From Caldithrix sp. (GTDB taxonomy: Bacteria > KSB1 > UBA2214 > DYKH01): a stretch of DNA of 10,783 nucleotides. The notes under the pieces were generated by a model. The model was given only the letters and a program-made list of their open reading frames with translations, did no database searches and was not told where the DNA came from. A program made the position numbers and the translations under genes. The stretch is from assembly GCA_020722685.1 (NCBI GenBank), contig DYKH01000163.1, positions 1 to 10,783 of the forward strand, in the 5' to 3' direction. Below are positions 1 through 6,430 of the stretch, piece by piece. Every line of letters starts with the position of its first letter. Position 1 is the stretch's first letter.

Positions 1-116
1 ACTTTCGATCCGCTTGATTATCTGTCCATTTTCCACTTGTAATTATAAAACTTTTCATTTTCAATGTCAAGAAAATTTTTATATATTTTGAGTAACAACC
101 AATGAGGAATGAAATT

Positions 117-1175
117 ATGCAGAAATTAAGCTGTATCATAAGTAGTCATCTCATTATCAGCGCTATTTTCATTTTCGCCTTATTCTCTTTGGCCCACCCA
201 CATTGCTCTTGGGCTTCTCTGTCAAATGTTCAAAACGACAGTAGTGGGGTACCAATCATAGCGATCAGCCCAACAATCGTTGACGTTGGCATTGTGAAAC
301 CAGGCGAATCTGTGCAAGCAGAATATATTGTTACCAATAAAGGAACTGCAGATTTGGTCATACAACGGGCAGCGCCGTCATGAGGTTGTACAGTGGCCGA
401 TTATGATAAGGTCATCCCGCCTGGTCAGACGGGTAAAATAACTGCAAAGATGAACACAAAAAATTACCGCGGCAAAGAAACGAAATCGATTACTGTTGTT
501 TCAAACGATCCGGAAACGCCAAGACTATCATTGATAATGAAGTGCACTATTATGGGCGTAAAGGTTCTGCCAGCCGCTAGGGCCTATTTTACTGCTGAAG
601 AAGGTACAAGTTCAACCCAAGAACTTACCGTCGCGACAATTGGGGAAGGAGCGATCGCAGCGCATGTCATCGCCAGTAAACCCAGCATTATTGCCAAGCT
701 TGAGAAATTATCCGAAGACCCGCCTGCGAACAAAGACGAATATTGGAACCAGTACAAACTGTATATTACCATACCTGAGAATGCACCTCCGGAGCGGTTT
801 GCAGAAAGCATTACTCTGGCAACCGACAGCGAATATGATCCGCAAATCAAAATTGTTGTAGCAGGCGTTGTCAATCCATCCGTGATTGTAACACCAAGCA
901 GCGTAAGAATGCGATTAGGTGGAGATAACTCGGAAACCAAAATAATAACAGTTGCCAAAAAGAAAGGCGCTGGGCTCAAAATAACAAAAATAATAACCGA
1001 TCCGCCACAGCTGCAATTTTCATTGAAAGAGACCCAAAAAGGCAAGAATTATAAAATTTCACTTACATGGTTGAATAGCGAAAAAAAAGGAACGTTCGAT
1101 GGGAAGATTTTCATTCACACAAATGATAAGATAAGACCCCGGATTGACGTTCCTGTTCACATTATTGTTGAGTAA
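117..1175 (+). CDS. Exported DUF1573-type protein with in-frame TGA at a conserved Cys (candidate selenoprotein)
   Basis: Read through the TGA at 381-383, this frame gives 352 residues: a signal peptide (hydrophobic stretch about residues 8-27), then about three Ig-like beta-sandwich (ASH/DUF1573-type) domains. The first domain has the DUF1573 pattern: VDVGIVKPGES, TNKGTADLVI, then P-S-(TGA)-G-C-T, IPPGQTG, SNDPETP. Family members normally read S-C-G-C-T, so the TGA replaces the first Cys (residue 89). No other stop occurs before the TAA at 1173-1175. I chose ATG 117 because GAGGA at 104-108 lies 8 nt upstream; ATG 102 is in frame but has no ribosome binding site. TGA is an ordinary stop in neighbouring genes (ends at 7598 and 8029), so the code is not globally changed. 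The family is usually exported and its function is poorly known. Decayed genes next door make a nonsense mutation a serious alternative; the frame would then break into 117-383 and 393-1175. Confidence 0.6.
395..433 (+). promoter_or_regulatory. Possible bacterial SECIS-like hairpins downstream of the in-frame TGA
   Basis: Two hairpins can be drawn after the TGA at 381-383. The better one pairs CCCG (416-419) with CGGG (430-433) and CT with AG around a GGTC tetraloop (423-426), with one C/A mismatch. The loop starts with GG, as in bacterial SECIS elements, and GGUC also occurs in the E. coli fdhF SECIS loop. Its loop starts 39 nt after the TGA, slightly beyond the range I recall for known elements (about 16-37 nt). 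The other pairs ATGA (403-406) with TCAT (412-415), optionally with GGC (395-397) and GCC (419-421); it is better placed but weak, and its loop lacks an early G. This is hand folding only. Confidence 0.25.
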
Positions 1176-1193
1176 GCGAGTAACAAAAAAGTC

Positions 1194-1638
1194 ATGAGAT
1201 TAATCAACCGAAACTTCAAAACCAGGAATTTGGCTGTTTTTCCTTATTTTTTCTTTTTTATTAACGAATTTTTCCCACAGTTTTTCCCAAGCAAATTACC
1301 CACATAGCGTGCTGGTTAACAGTACCACAATCGGCCACCAAGACAGCCCTGAAATAGCAGTAAATGGCGCTGGCGCTGTATTGGTAATCTACGAGTCCAG
1401 TGCTGAGGGACCGGAGGAAAATATCTTTGCAGTAAGTTACAATCGCAAAACTTTTCGGGAATTCTATCATGCTGGCCCGACAACTGACACAGCGAGTCTT
1501 GAAACGTTTCCTGACAATGAGCGATTTGTCGTTGCTTGGGGACAGAACGGCAAGATTTTTTACGCCATCATTCCGTATATTAAGAGTGACCCAGAGCGAA
1601 TAAACCCCGAGGGCGGTGCCGAGCGGAACATCGAATAG
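1194..1638 (+). pseudogene. Frameshifted gene for an exported protein with a BNR/propeller-like repeat
   Basis: ATG 1194 starts a basic, signal-like N-terminus (MRLINRNFKTRNLAV) whose frame runs into TAG near 1304. From about 1237 the +1 frame continues as a hydrophobic segment, FLIFSFLLTNF then SHSFSQANYP, and on into a coherent protein (SVLVNSTTIGHQDSPEIAVN, then GAVLVIYESS, then RFVVAWGQNGKIFYAI), ending at TAG 1636-1638. The switch falls in a T-rich tract (1236-1259), typical of a slippage or sequencing indel. The pattern 'VNxTxxGxQxxPxxAxxxxGxxLVxYES' resembles one blade of secreted BNR/sialidase-like repeat proteins, but only one unit is present. Most likely this is a broken, truncated gene. 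A short intact ORF starting at GTG 1309 is the alternative. Confidence 0.45.
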
Positions 1639-1658
1639 ATTCACGATGTCCATAATGA

Positions 1659-1919
1659 TTCCCAGAATCCGTTACCCATCTCGGCAATCTCCTTTGGGCG
1701 GCCGAACCTAAACTATCGGTTACCGAAAGGAATCTGCGCTGGATGATTCCTGTGATGTACACCATTCCCAAGCACATCTCCAAACAAGTGGGGGAACTGG
1801 CTATGGACGTCAATACCGGAGAAGTCATTCTCCGGGAATTTACTCCAACCACAGTCAAAGGAATTGAGGAGCATGTCCAACACATCTACCAAACCGCCTC
1901 TCAAAGTGCCTTACTATGA
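1659..1919 (+). pseudogene. Fragment of an unrecognised small protein
   Basis: The frame is open from just after a TGA at 1656-1658 to TGA 1917-1919. The reading looks protein-like: LLWAAEPKLSVTERNLRW, then IPVMYTIPKHISKQVGELAM, then DVNTGEVI and an amphipathic C-terminus. 'IPV...VGEL.MDVNTGEV' recalls small proteins encoded next to toxin genes (a beta-strand hairpin ending in D.xTGE), but I cannot name a family. The only ATG codons (1743, 1755) would omit the upstream coherent part, so the 5' end looks lost. An intact 58-residue product starting at ATG 1743 is possible, with AAAGGA at 1727-1732 as a distant ribosome binding site. Confidence 0.35.
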
Positions 1920-2029
1920 GCAAGAGCAAAGTAACAGTTGCCTTTCCGCTTGCGTATGCATGGTATTTGCTTTCCTCCGTAACGAAAAACCCAAGCTTTT
2001 TTGTTGAATCTTGTTTTACTTCTTGTTAA
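1916..2029 (+). CDS. Tiny ORF overlapping the preceding fragment by ATGA
   Basis: ATG 1916 overlaps the stop codon of the preceding frame as ATGA, the arrangement of translationally coupled genes. The 37-residue reading begins MSKSKVTVAFPLAYAW and ends at TAA 2027-2029. It matches no family I recognise. It may be the truncated first part of the partner of the upstream fragment, for example the second gene of a decayed two-gene module. It could also be chance. Confidence 0.25.
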   Translation: MSKSKVTVAFPLAYAWYLLSSVTKNPSFFVESCFTSC

Positions 2030-2054
2030 TTTAAAACAGCGCAATGGAAAAGAT

Positions 2055-2273
2055 ATGGAAGATTTCTTCAAGGAACTCTCAAAGCATTATCTCAGTATTG
2101 CCGCAGCCATTCTAATTGCATTAGTAGTCGCACTATTTATTAAGGAACCAAGAATCACGCCATCGGGTGTTATCTTTGGTGTGTTGGTGTATTTCTTGTT
2201 TCTGTTATTTGCAACACTTTTATATAAGCTTAGCATTAAACTCAAAAAGAAAGTTGGTGATATAAATGTTTAG
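2055..2273 (+). CDS. Small membrane protein with two transmembrane segments
   Basis: The product is a 72-residue protein starting MEDFFKELSKHY. Hydrophobic helices lie at about residues 13-30 (SIAAAILIALVVALFI) and 38-60 (GVIFGVLVYFLFLLFATLLY), followed by a basic tail (KLSIKLKKKVGD). The lysines around and after helix 2, under the positive-inside rule, put both ends in the cytoplasm. ATG 2055 was chosen over the upstream in-frame TTG at 2001 because GGAAAAG lies just before it and the extension adds only low-complexity residues. The gene overlaps the next small membrane ORF by 8 bp, so the two are probably co-translated. No family is recognised; such pairs occur as toxin-like, accessory or small regulatory membrane proteins. 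Confidence 0.6.
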   Translation: MEDFFKELSKHYLSIAAAILIALVVALFIKEPRITPSGVIFGVLVYFLFLLFATLLYKLSIKLKKKVGDINV

Positions 2274-2376
2274 TGATCCCTTCGTTGTGGCCTTTCTGGT
2301 AGTTGGTGCTATCGGAACCGTTGGTTTTTTCCTTTCTATTTTATTAGTGAAACTATTACAGAGGCCCAAAAAGTAA
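2266..2376 (+). CDS. 36-residue single-span membrane microprotein
   Basis: ATG 2266 lies inside the end of the preceding gene and is preceded by GGTGA (2256-2260). The product is MFSDPFVVAFLVVGAIGTV, then GFFLSILLVKLL and a basic QRPKK tail. It has one hydrophobic helix (about residues 6-28) and a positively charged C-terminus, so it is probably N-out/C-in. Stop TAA is at 2374-2376. The overlap, ribosome binding site and clean membrane-protein topology support a real small gene. Its function is unknown; it may form a complex with the adjacent two-span protein. Confidence 0.5.
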   Translation: MFSDPFVVAFLVVGAIGTVGFFLSILLVKLLQRPKK

Positions 2377-2437
2377 TCCGACTTGTCTTCCATTCAGTGT
2401 ACCGTTTCGGCTTGTTGTCTCATCTTAATGGTTACTT

Positions 2438-2475
2438 ATCCTTATTCTGCACAACGCAGAAGGATACTTTATTTC
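2438..2475 (+). terminator. Terminator-like hairpin after the small membrane genes
   Basis: ATCCTT and CTGC (2438-2450, with a 3-nt ATT bulge) pair with GCAGAAGGAT (2456-2465) around an ACAAC loop, giving a 10-bp stem. On the + strand a T-rich tail follows (actttatttcttt). It lies 61 bp after the last + strand gene and just past the convergent anti-sigma gene, so it may insulate both units. On the - strand the hairpin follows the TAA closely but lacks a U-tract. Confidence 0.5.
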
Positions 2476-3269
2476 TTTATCTCTTCTATTTCTTTCATTA
2501 TTTCCCGCGCCTCCCATTCATAATCTCCCGCCAGTTCCACCACCTTGTCAAATTCAGCCAACGCTTTTCCTCCCTCTCCTTGCAAGAGATAGGCATTCCC
2601 CAAATACCAGTGGCCTTTTTCTAAGAAAGTATCGCCACCGTGTTCAATAGCTTTTTCAAGGCGCACAATTGCGCTGTCAGCTTGGTGCGAGAGCAAGTAG
2701 CACAAGCCAAGATAAAAGTGAGCCTCCGCATTGTTCGGCTCTTTCATAACGACCAAAGACAATTCCCCAATGGCTTCTGGATATTTTTCTACCGCGTAAA
2801 ACTTCATACCCCGTTGAAACAGCCTCTCGCTTTCTGCAGGCGCTTCTCCCGCGCGCATGGCAATGGGGATATAGGGAAGCGGTTCTATCCTTGCCAACTC
2901 TGAGTAGTTCTTAGCTGGGGCTGTCAGATGGATAGCCGTCACCATCAAAGCCACTGCCACTATGGGAGCCGTTAACCAGACGGGTTTAGGAATAGGGGCA
3001 AAAGCCTTCCGGATGCGAGACCAAAGCTCGCTCCAGATCCCACCGACTTTTGCCCCTATGGATGCCCCCTCTTCAGCCGTCAGCGCCTTGATGAAGAGCT
3101 GCGGATTTTGCCGCATCAGCTCGACAACGGGCGCCATTTCGTAGAGGCTCTGAAAACAGTAATCACAGTCCAGAATGTGGCTCTCAAAAGCTATTCTTTC
3201 TTCCTCGGAGAGCTGGCCGAATTCGTACCGGCTGATGAGTTTGCCGATCGCTGGATTTATGCATTTCAT
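2469..3269 (-). CDS. Zinc-finger anti-sigma factor fused to a periplasmic TPR domain
   Basis: The product has 266 residues in three parts. Residues 1-45 form an anti-sigma zinc-finger domain (ZAS/RsrA-like) with C3 and the H31-x3-C35-x2-C38 motif (SHILDCDYC), expected to hold the sigma factor in the cytoplasm. Residues 97-115 form one membrane helix (VWLTAPIVAVALMVTAIHL). Residues 148-262 hold about three TPR units (for example FYAVEKYPEAIGEL, AEAHFYLGLCYLLSHQADSA, GHWYLGNAYLLQGEGGKALA), predicted to be outside the membrane. The start ATG overlaps the sigma stop as ATGA, so the pair is translationally coupled and made in fixed ratio. The TPR part probably senses or docks an envelope protein; release would follow a conformational change or proteolysis. 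No cognate signal is visible. Confidence 0.85.
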   Translation of the reverse strand: MKCINPAIGKLISRYEFGQLSEEERIAFESHILDCDYCFQSLYEMAPVVELMRQNPQLFIKALTAEEGASIGAKVGGIWSELWSRIRKAFAPIPKPVWLTAPIVAVALMVTAIHLTAPAKNYSELARIEPLPYIPIAMRAGEAPAESERLFQRGMKFYAVEKYPEAIGELSLVVMKEPNNAEAHFYLGLCYLLSHQADSAIVRLEKAIEHGGDTFLEKGHWYLGNAYLLQGEGGKALAEFDKVVELAGDYEWEAREIMKEIEEIKK

Positions 3270-3919
3270 ACTACGAGACCTTCTTTTTGCAAAAGCTTAG
3301 CTAATCGCTGGCGGAAGCGATGAATGTGGGTATCCACCCGGTTGCGGGACATGGCTCTGCACTGTTCTTTGATGTATTCTTTGATCCGATCTTCAAGGAA
3401 TGCTGACAAGATTTCTTTGTCTCTCTGTTGTAGCTTGGGCAGGACGCGCAAAATAATCTCTTTGGCCTCGCACTTTGCATAGGCACCATTGGGCTGTTCT
3501 TCTTCAGGCAAAGGAAAGTCCATCGCAAGAGGCTGTGATTTTTTTGCTAGTTCCTTTCTTCGGATGTAATCCACGATCTTGTTATGCGCAATCGCGTGAG
3601 CCGTTGCCATAAAGTGTTCCTTTGGCATTGGGTCCTTCCGAAGGACATTACAGAGGGCTTGGATGATTTCTGACACTACATCTTCGACATCTTGCTGCAT
3701 CGCCTTGGAATCCCTTTTCGGATTCCATATCTTATGTCGTACCACACCTAAAAATCTTGCATGTAGTTTTGCAAAAAGCTCATTTTCAGCCAGCTTATCC
3801 CCGGCTTGTGCTCTGGTAATCAATTCTTGGATGCCTTGTTCAAATTCCATTGGATCTCCCCGAGTCGGATTCAGTCCTTTTTCTTGATCAAAACCCCTGC
3901 CTGCTGATTTTTCTGCCAT
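3266..3919 (-). CDS. ECF-type RNA polymerase sigma factor
   Basis: The product has 217 residues from ATG 3919. Region 2 covers about residues 45-125 (FLGVVRHKIWN, DVEDVVSEIIQAL, then the promoter-melting and -10 recognition segment HAIAHNKIVDYIRRKE). A short linker rich in P and E follows. Region 4, a helix-turn-helix for the -35 element, runs from about residue 150 to the C-terminus (LRVLPKLQQRDKEILSAFLE, RNRVDTHIHRFRQRLAKLL). It lacks the region 1 and region 3 domains of housekeeping sigmas. ATG 3919 has GGAGAGG 9 nt upstream. ATG 3850 (MEFEQGIQELI) also has GGGGAG at 5 nt and is the main alternative; GTG 3937 lies in the ribosome binding site itself and is unlikely. The gene is coupled to the anti-sigma gene downstream. 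Many ECF genes are autoregulated; here a terminator hairpin precedes the ribosome binding site. Confidence 0.85.
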   Translation of the reverse strand: MAEKSAGRGFDQEKGLNPTRGDPMEFEQGIQELITRAQAGDKLAENELFAKLHARFLGVVRHKIWNPKRDSKAMQQDVEDVVSEIIQALCNVLRKDPMPKEHFMATAHAIAHNKIVDYIRRKELAKKSQPLAMDFPLPEEEQPNGAYAKCEAKEIILRVLPKLQQRDKEILSAFLEDRIKEYIKEQCRAMSRNRVDTHIHRFRQRLAKLLQKEGLVV

Positions 3920-3939
3920 GTCTACATACCTCTCCACAA

Positions 3940-4004
3940 AATAAAAAAAGCCCGCGTCTCATCTTGCTCTTCCCACCCAAAGAGTCGATGGTTATTCGGG
4001 CTTT
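3940..4004 (-). terminator. Three-tier hairpin plus U-tract just before the sigma-factor RBS (attenuator candidate)
   Basis: On the - strand, AAAGCCCG (4004-3997) pairs with CGGGCTTT (3954-3947). Inside it, CATC pairs with GATG (3990-3987 with 3963-3960), and CTCTT pairs with AAGAG (3984-3980 with 3971-3967) around a TGGGTGGG loop. A run of seven T follows (3949-3943), so the whole is a classical intrinsic terminator. It ends about 8 nt before the GGAGAGG ribosome binding site of the sigma gene. It could end transcription of the gene upstream, but any sigma-operon transcript starting upstream must also pass it. Confidence 0.65.
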
Positions 4005-4180
4005 CACTTAATCCCAAAATTTACTCCAGTCCTCCCTCCGGCCTGAACGACCTCGGCTTCTGGTGTTATTTATTTTTTTCGGTACACTTGTTCGGTTCCA
4101 TGTTCATTTTGTCTTCCATGATTCAAGAAAAGCAAGTCACCCCTTTAAGCTCGCCATCCTCTCCTAATTTATGGCGCTGG

Positions 4181-4206
4181 CTTGAAAAAACAAGAGAATT
4201 TTCAAG
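4181..4206. repeat. 8-bp inverted repeat downstream of the GxGYxYP gene
   Basis: CTTGAAAA (4181-4188) and TTTTCAAG (4199-4206) form a perfect 8-bp stem with a 10-nt loop, 27 bp past the stop codon of the gene on the - strand. It is A/T-rich and no T-tract follows it on either side, so it is a poor intrinsic terminator. It may protect the mRNA 3' end or bind a protein. Confidence 0.35.
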
Positions 4207-4233
4207 ATGTTTTACTTCATTTTCTAATTGCAC

Positions 4234-6402
4234 TCAGCCGCAAATGAGCTTGTCGGCTTGCCGGCTGACCTTAAGAAAACCACAGCCGATTTCTACAACC
4301 TCTTGCCAGCTAAAAGTCATTTGTTCCCAATTCTTCCACAGACTGAACAGCTTCGCAACAGACCCCGCGCCTTTCCAAGCGCCATGCAATTCCATGAACT
4401 TGTCAACGGACTCCTGCCTGAGATTAACATAGATTCCCTGATAATTCAGGACGTTTTTCACCAGCGAAAACATGCTGGTACAGAGGGCGAAGGCTAAAAT
4501 ATCCGCCTTGTCTTCTTCGGTGATTCGTTGTCCCAAAGCAAGACCCGCTTCTTCGGCGTTCATCAATGCCAGCGCTTGCGCTTCGTCGACGGCTTGCAAG
4601 ATTGGCACGAGCACTTCAATGTTTTTCTTGGTGCCCTCCCAACTGGCAGGGGCTTCATTGGCCAGAATCTGCCCATTGCCTTTCCGGTTCGGATACAACT
4701 CCTCGGTGATGAGATTTTGCATCCTGGCGCTCTTGATGAGCCGCATGAAATCATCCAGCCGCACGTACTCTATGTGGTAATCCTGCAAAGAGTCGACAAC
4801 CTTTTTGATGCGCTCCATGCTCACTGCGACATTTATCAGGCAAAACACGAATAAAGGTCGATTCGGATTGGCATCGATAAAGTTTTTGATGGTAGCGACG
4901 TCGTCCCTGTCGCCGCGATGGATGCCTTCGCCGCAAAAGATGAATGGCTTGTCCGCCAAGTTGTAATGCGGCTCAAAGGCCGATTCGCCCATGCCGCGCA
5001 CATAGCCGAGGCAGTTGTCCAATTCGCTAAACAGTAGTGGATTGAACCAGGGCAAATCCACTTCCTGCCAATGGGTGTAGTCATTCCAATTGGTGATGTT
5101 GACAATCTCCAAGCCGCACTTTTGCATATAGAACTTTGTATATTTCAGAAACTGTTTTGGATCCGGATACATGTGCGGATAGGTATAGCCGGCCCCGGAC
5201 GGCCCGGCTACCATATAATCATTCGGCAGCATCTTTTTGACATAGTAGGAATACATGGCCGGGGCGATGTCCGCGAGCAAGGGCAGGAATCCCCAGGACA
5301 AGGGAAAGTCGCCGCGCTTTTCACTGGCCCAGTTATGGAGCTGCAAAGTATCCATCACCCACAGGGCATCGCCGTCGGTCATCATGAAGGCGAGATAGAT
5401 CTTGTCCTCCTCGGCAACGAGATTTTTCCGCGGACTCGGCTTTTGTTTGGGAATCGCCTCGCTTTGGGGCTTGACTCCGCCATGCACCGTTAAATTGGGT
5501 CCGCCGACGGCACAAATCGTATAGACGCCTTTGCGTGCGGCGCGATCGACCGCCCAATGCTCGTGATCGCGGGAATCGTGCCAGCCCCAAACGCCGGCCG
5601 GGAATTCGAGGGAAGCATAGATTTTGTCCAAGAGCCGGTACTCTTGCCTTTGTCGGAGCGCTGCGGACAAGTCAAAAGTGAATGCGTTGTTAGCAACCAA
5701 GAAGTCACGAATATGATAGGAACCGTCGCTGGGGTGATGTGGGAAATCGATGCAACAGTCACCGACAACGTGTTTGGAGCAGCGTGGAAACAAATTCTTA
5801 AAAGCCCATTGATATGCGGGAACGCGGCCTTGCCAACGACCTCGCAAATCTTGCTTCTTCTGCAGACCCGTCTTTTGCAGCATCGACTCCATTTCCGGAG
5901 CAATGACCAGCCAGTTTTCCAAGCTTGCCCATGTTTGCGCAATGTTTAAGGAGTCGAGCATATCAGGATCGAAAACGACGTATCCGGCCAAAGATCCGGC
6001 AAACATGCTTATCAAGTCCTGTATGGATTTGACTTGCTCGACCTCGAAGTCATGGCCTTCGCTTTTATAGATACCCAGCCAATCTACGTCGTTTGCGCCA
6101 TGCTTTAAGTAAATGCGCGGCTCGATGCGATTGATGAGTCCTTGAAAGATAGTGATCACTGAACGCAGAATCCACATTTGCTTGCGATCGGCGTCGGGAA
6201 ATTCTTGGGCGAGATTCAAGGTATCAAAACGGACCAGCTTTTTCGGGGTCTTGTATTTGGCAAAGATGTCGTACTTTTTGGGCGTGTATCCATAACCTTT
6301 CAGTTCGCTATCACATCCCGCCCAGCCAATTGGGAGTAGAGAAATCCCACCAATGGAACTCACGGTTTTTAGAAAACTGCGTCGATCACATGTGCTTCTC
6401 AT
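4234..6402 (-). CDS. GxGYxYP-family putative glycoside hydrolase, Tat-exported/lipoprotein-like
   Basis: The product has 722 residues. The signature G403-A-G-Y-T-Y-P409 (within PSGAGYTYPHMYP) identifies the GxGYxYP putative glycoside hydrolase family; the preceding region (about residues 50-290) fits its N-terminal companion domain. The N-terminus has a Tat-like motif (D-R7-R8-S-F-L-K) and hydrophobic stretch, ending at W-A-G-C30, an imperfect lipobox, so a folded, lipid-anchored envelope protein is likely. Other conserved-looking stretches are YLAFMMTDGDALWVMD, NWNDYTHW and FCGEGIHRGD, rich in D/E that could be catalytic. The last 150 residues are mostly helical and may be an extra domain. 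ATG 6402 has GAGGAG 7 nt upstream; the frame stays open to 6639 but that extension overlaps the upstream gene and is not protein-like. The substrate is unknown. The gene starts 28 bp after the preceding gene, so they are probably co-transcribed. Confidence 0.8.
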   Translation of the reverse strand: MRSTCDRRSFLKTVSSIGGISLLPIGWAGCDSELKGYGYTPKKYDIFAKYKTPKKLVRFDTLNLAQEFPDADRKQMWILRSVITIFQGLINRIEPRIYLKHGANDVDWLGIYKSEGHDFEVEQVKSIQDLISMFAGSLAGYVVFDPDMLDSLNIAQTWASLENWLVIAPEMESMLQKTGLQKKQDLRGRWQGRVPAYQWAFKNLFPRCSKHVVGDCCIDFPHHPSDGSYHIRDFLVANNAFTFDLSAALRQRQEYRLLDKIYASLEFPAGVWGWHDSRDHEHWAVDRAARKGVYTICAVGGPNLTVHGGVKPQSEAIPKQKPSPRKNLVAEEDKIYLAFMMTDGDALWVMDTLQLHNWASEKRGDFPLSWGFLPLLADIAPAMYSYYVKKMLPNDYMVAGPSGAGYTYPHMYPDPKQFLKYTKFYMQKCGLEIVNITNWNDYTHWQEVDLPWFNPLLFSELDNCLGYVRGMGESAFEPHYNLADKPFIFCGEGIHRGDRDDVATIKNFIDANPNRPLFVFCLINVAVSMERIKKVVDSLQDYHIEYVRLDDFMRLIKSARMQNLITEELYPNRKGNGQILANEAPASWEGTKKNIEVLVPILQAVDEAQALALMNAEEAGLALGQRITEEDKADILAFALCTSMFSLVKNVLNYQGIYVNLRQESVDKFMELHGAWKGAGSVAKLFSLWKNWEQMTFSWQEVVEIGCGFLKVSRQADKLICG

Positions 6403-6430
6403 AACAAAACTCCTCAGATTAATTTTGGAA

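Larger units (their letters stand above)
3938..4233. other. 296-bp intergenic region with leader structure, no gene
   Basis: This lies between the 3' end of the GxGYxYP gene and the sigma gene, both on the - strand. It holds the terminator/attenuator described separately and an AT-rich inverted repeat at 4181-4206. A further G-rich foldable stretch at 4026-4063 reads CCAG-aa-GCC ... GGC ... CTGG on the - strand. The small ORFs on the + strand here show no ribosome binding site or protein-like composition. No promoter stands out clearly. Confidence 0.5.

Noticed and set aside
584..1045. Long - strand ORF opposite the DUF1573 gene
   Set aside because: It is a shadow of the + strand coding frame, with no ribosome binding site and no family pattern.
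102..1175. Global reassignment of TGA as a sense codon
   Set aside because: TGA ends several intact genes here (stops at 7598, 8029, 4234 and 3266), so only local recoding or mutation can explain 381-383.
1580..1904. - strand ORFs in the decayed region
   Set aside because: No ribosome binding site, and Ser/Arg-rich low-information products; the + strand readings are more protein-like.
4026..4063. Known riboswitch class (cyclic-di-GMP, fluoride or ZTP) in the sigma leader
   Set aside because: The conserved core sequences I remember for these classes are not present; only a generic foldable G-rich segment is seen.
5071..5949. Several + strand ORFs of 130-140 codons within 5071-5949
   Set aside because: They lie antisense to the well-supported GxGYxYP gene and their composition reflects its codons.
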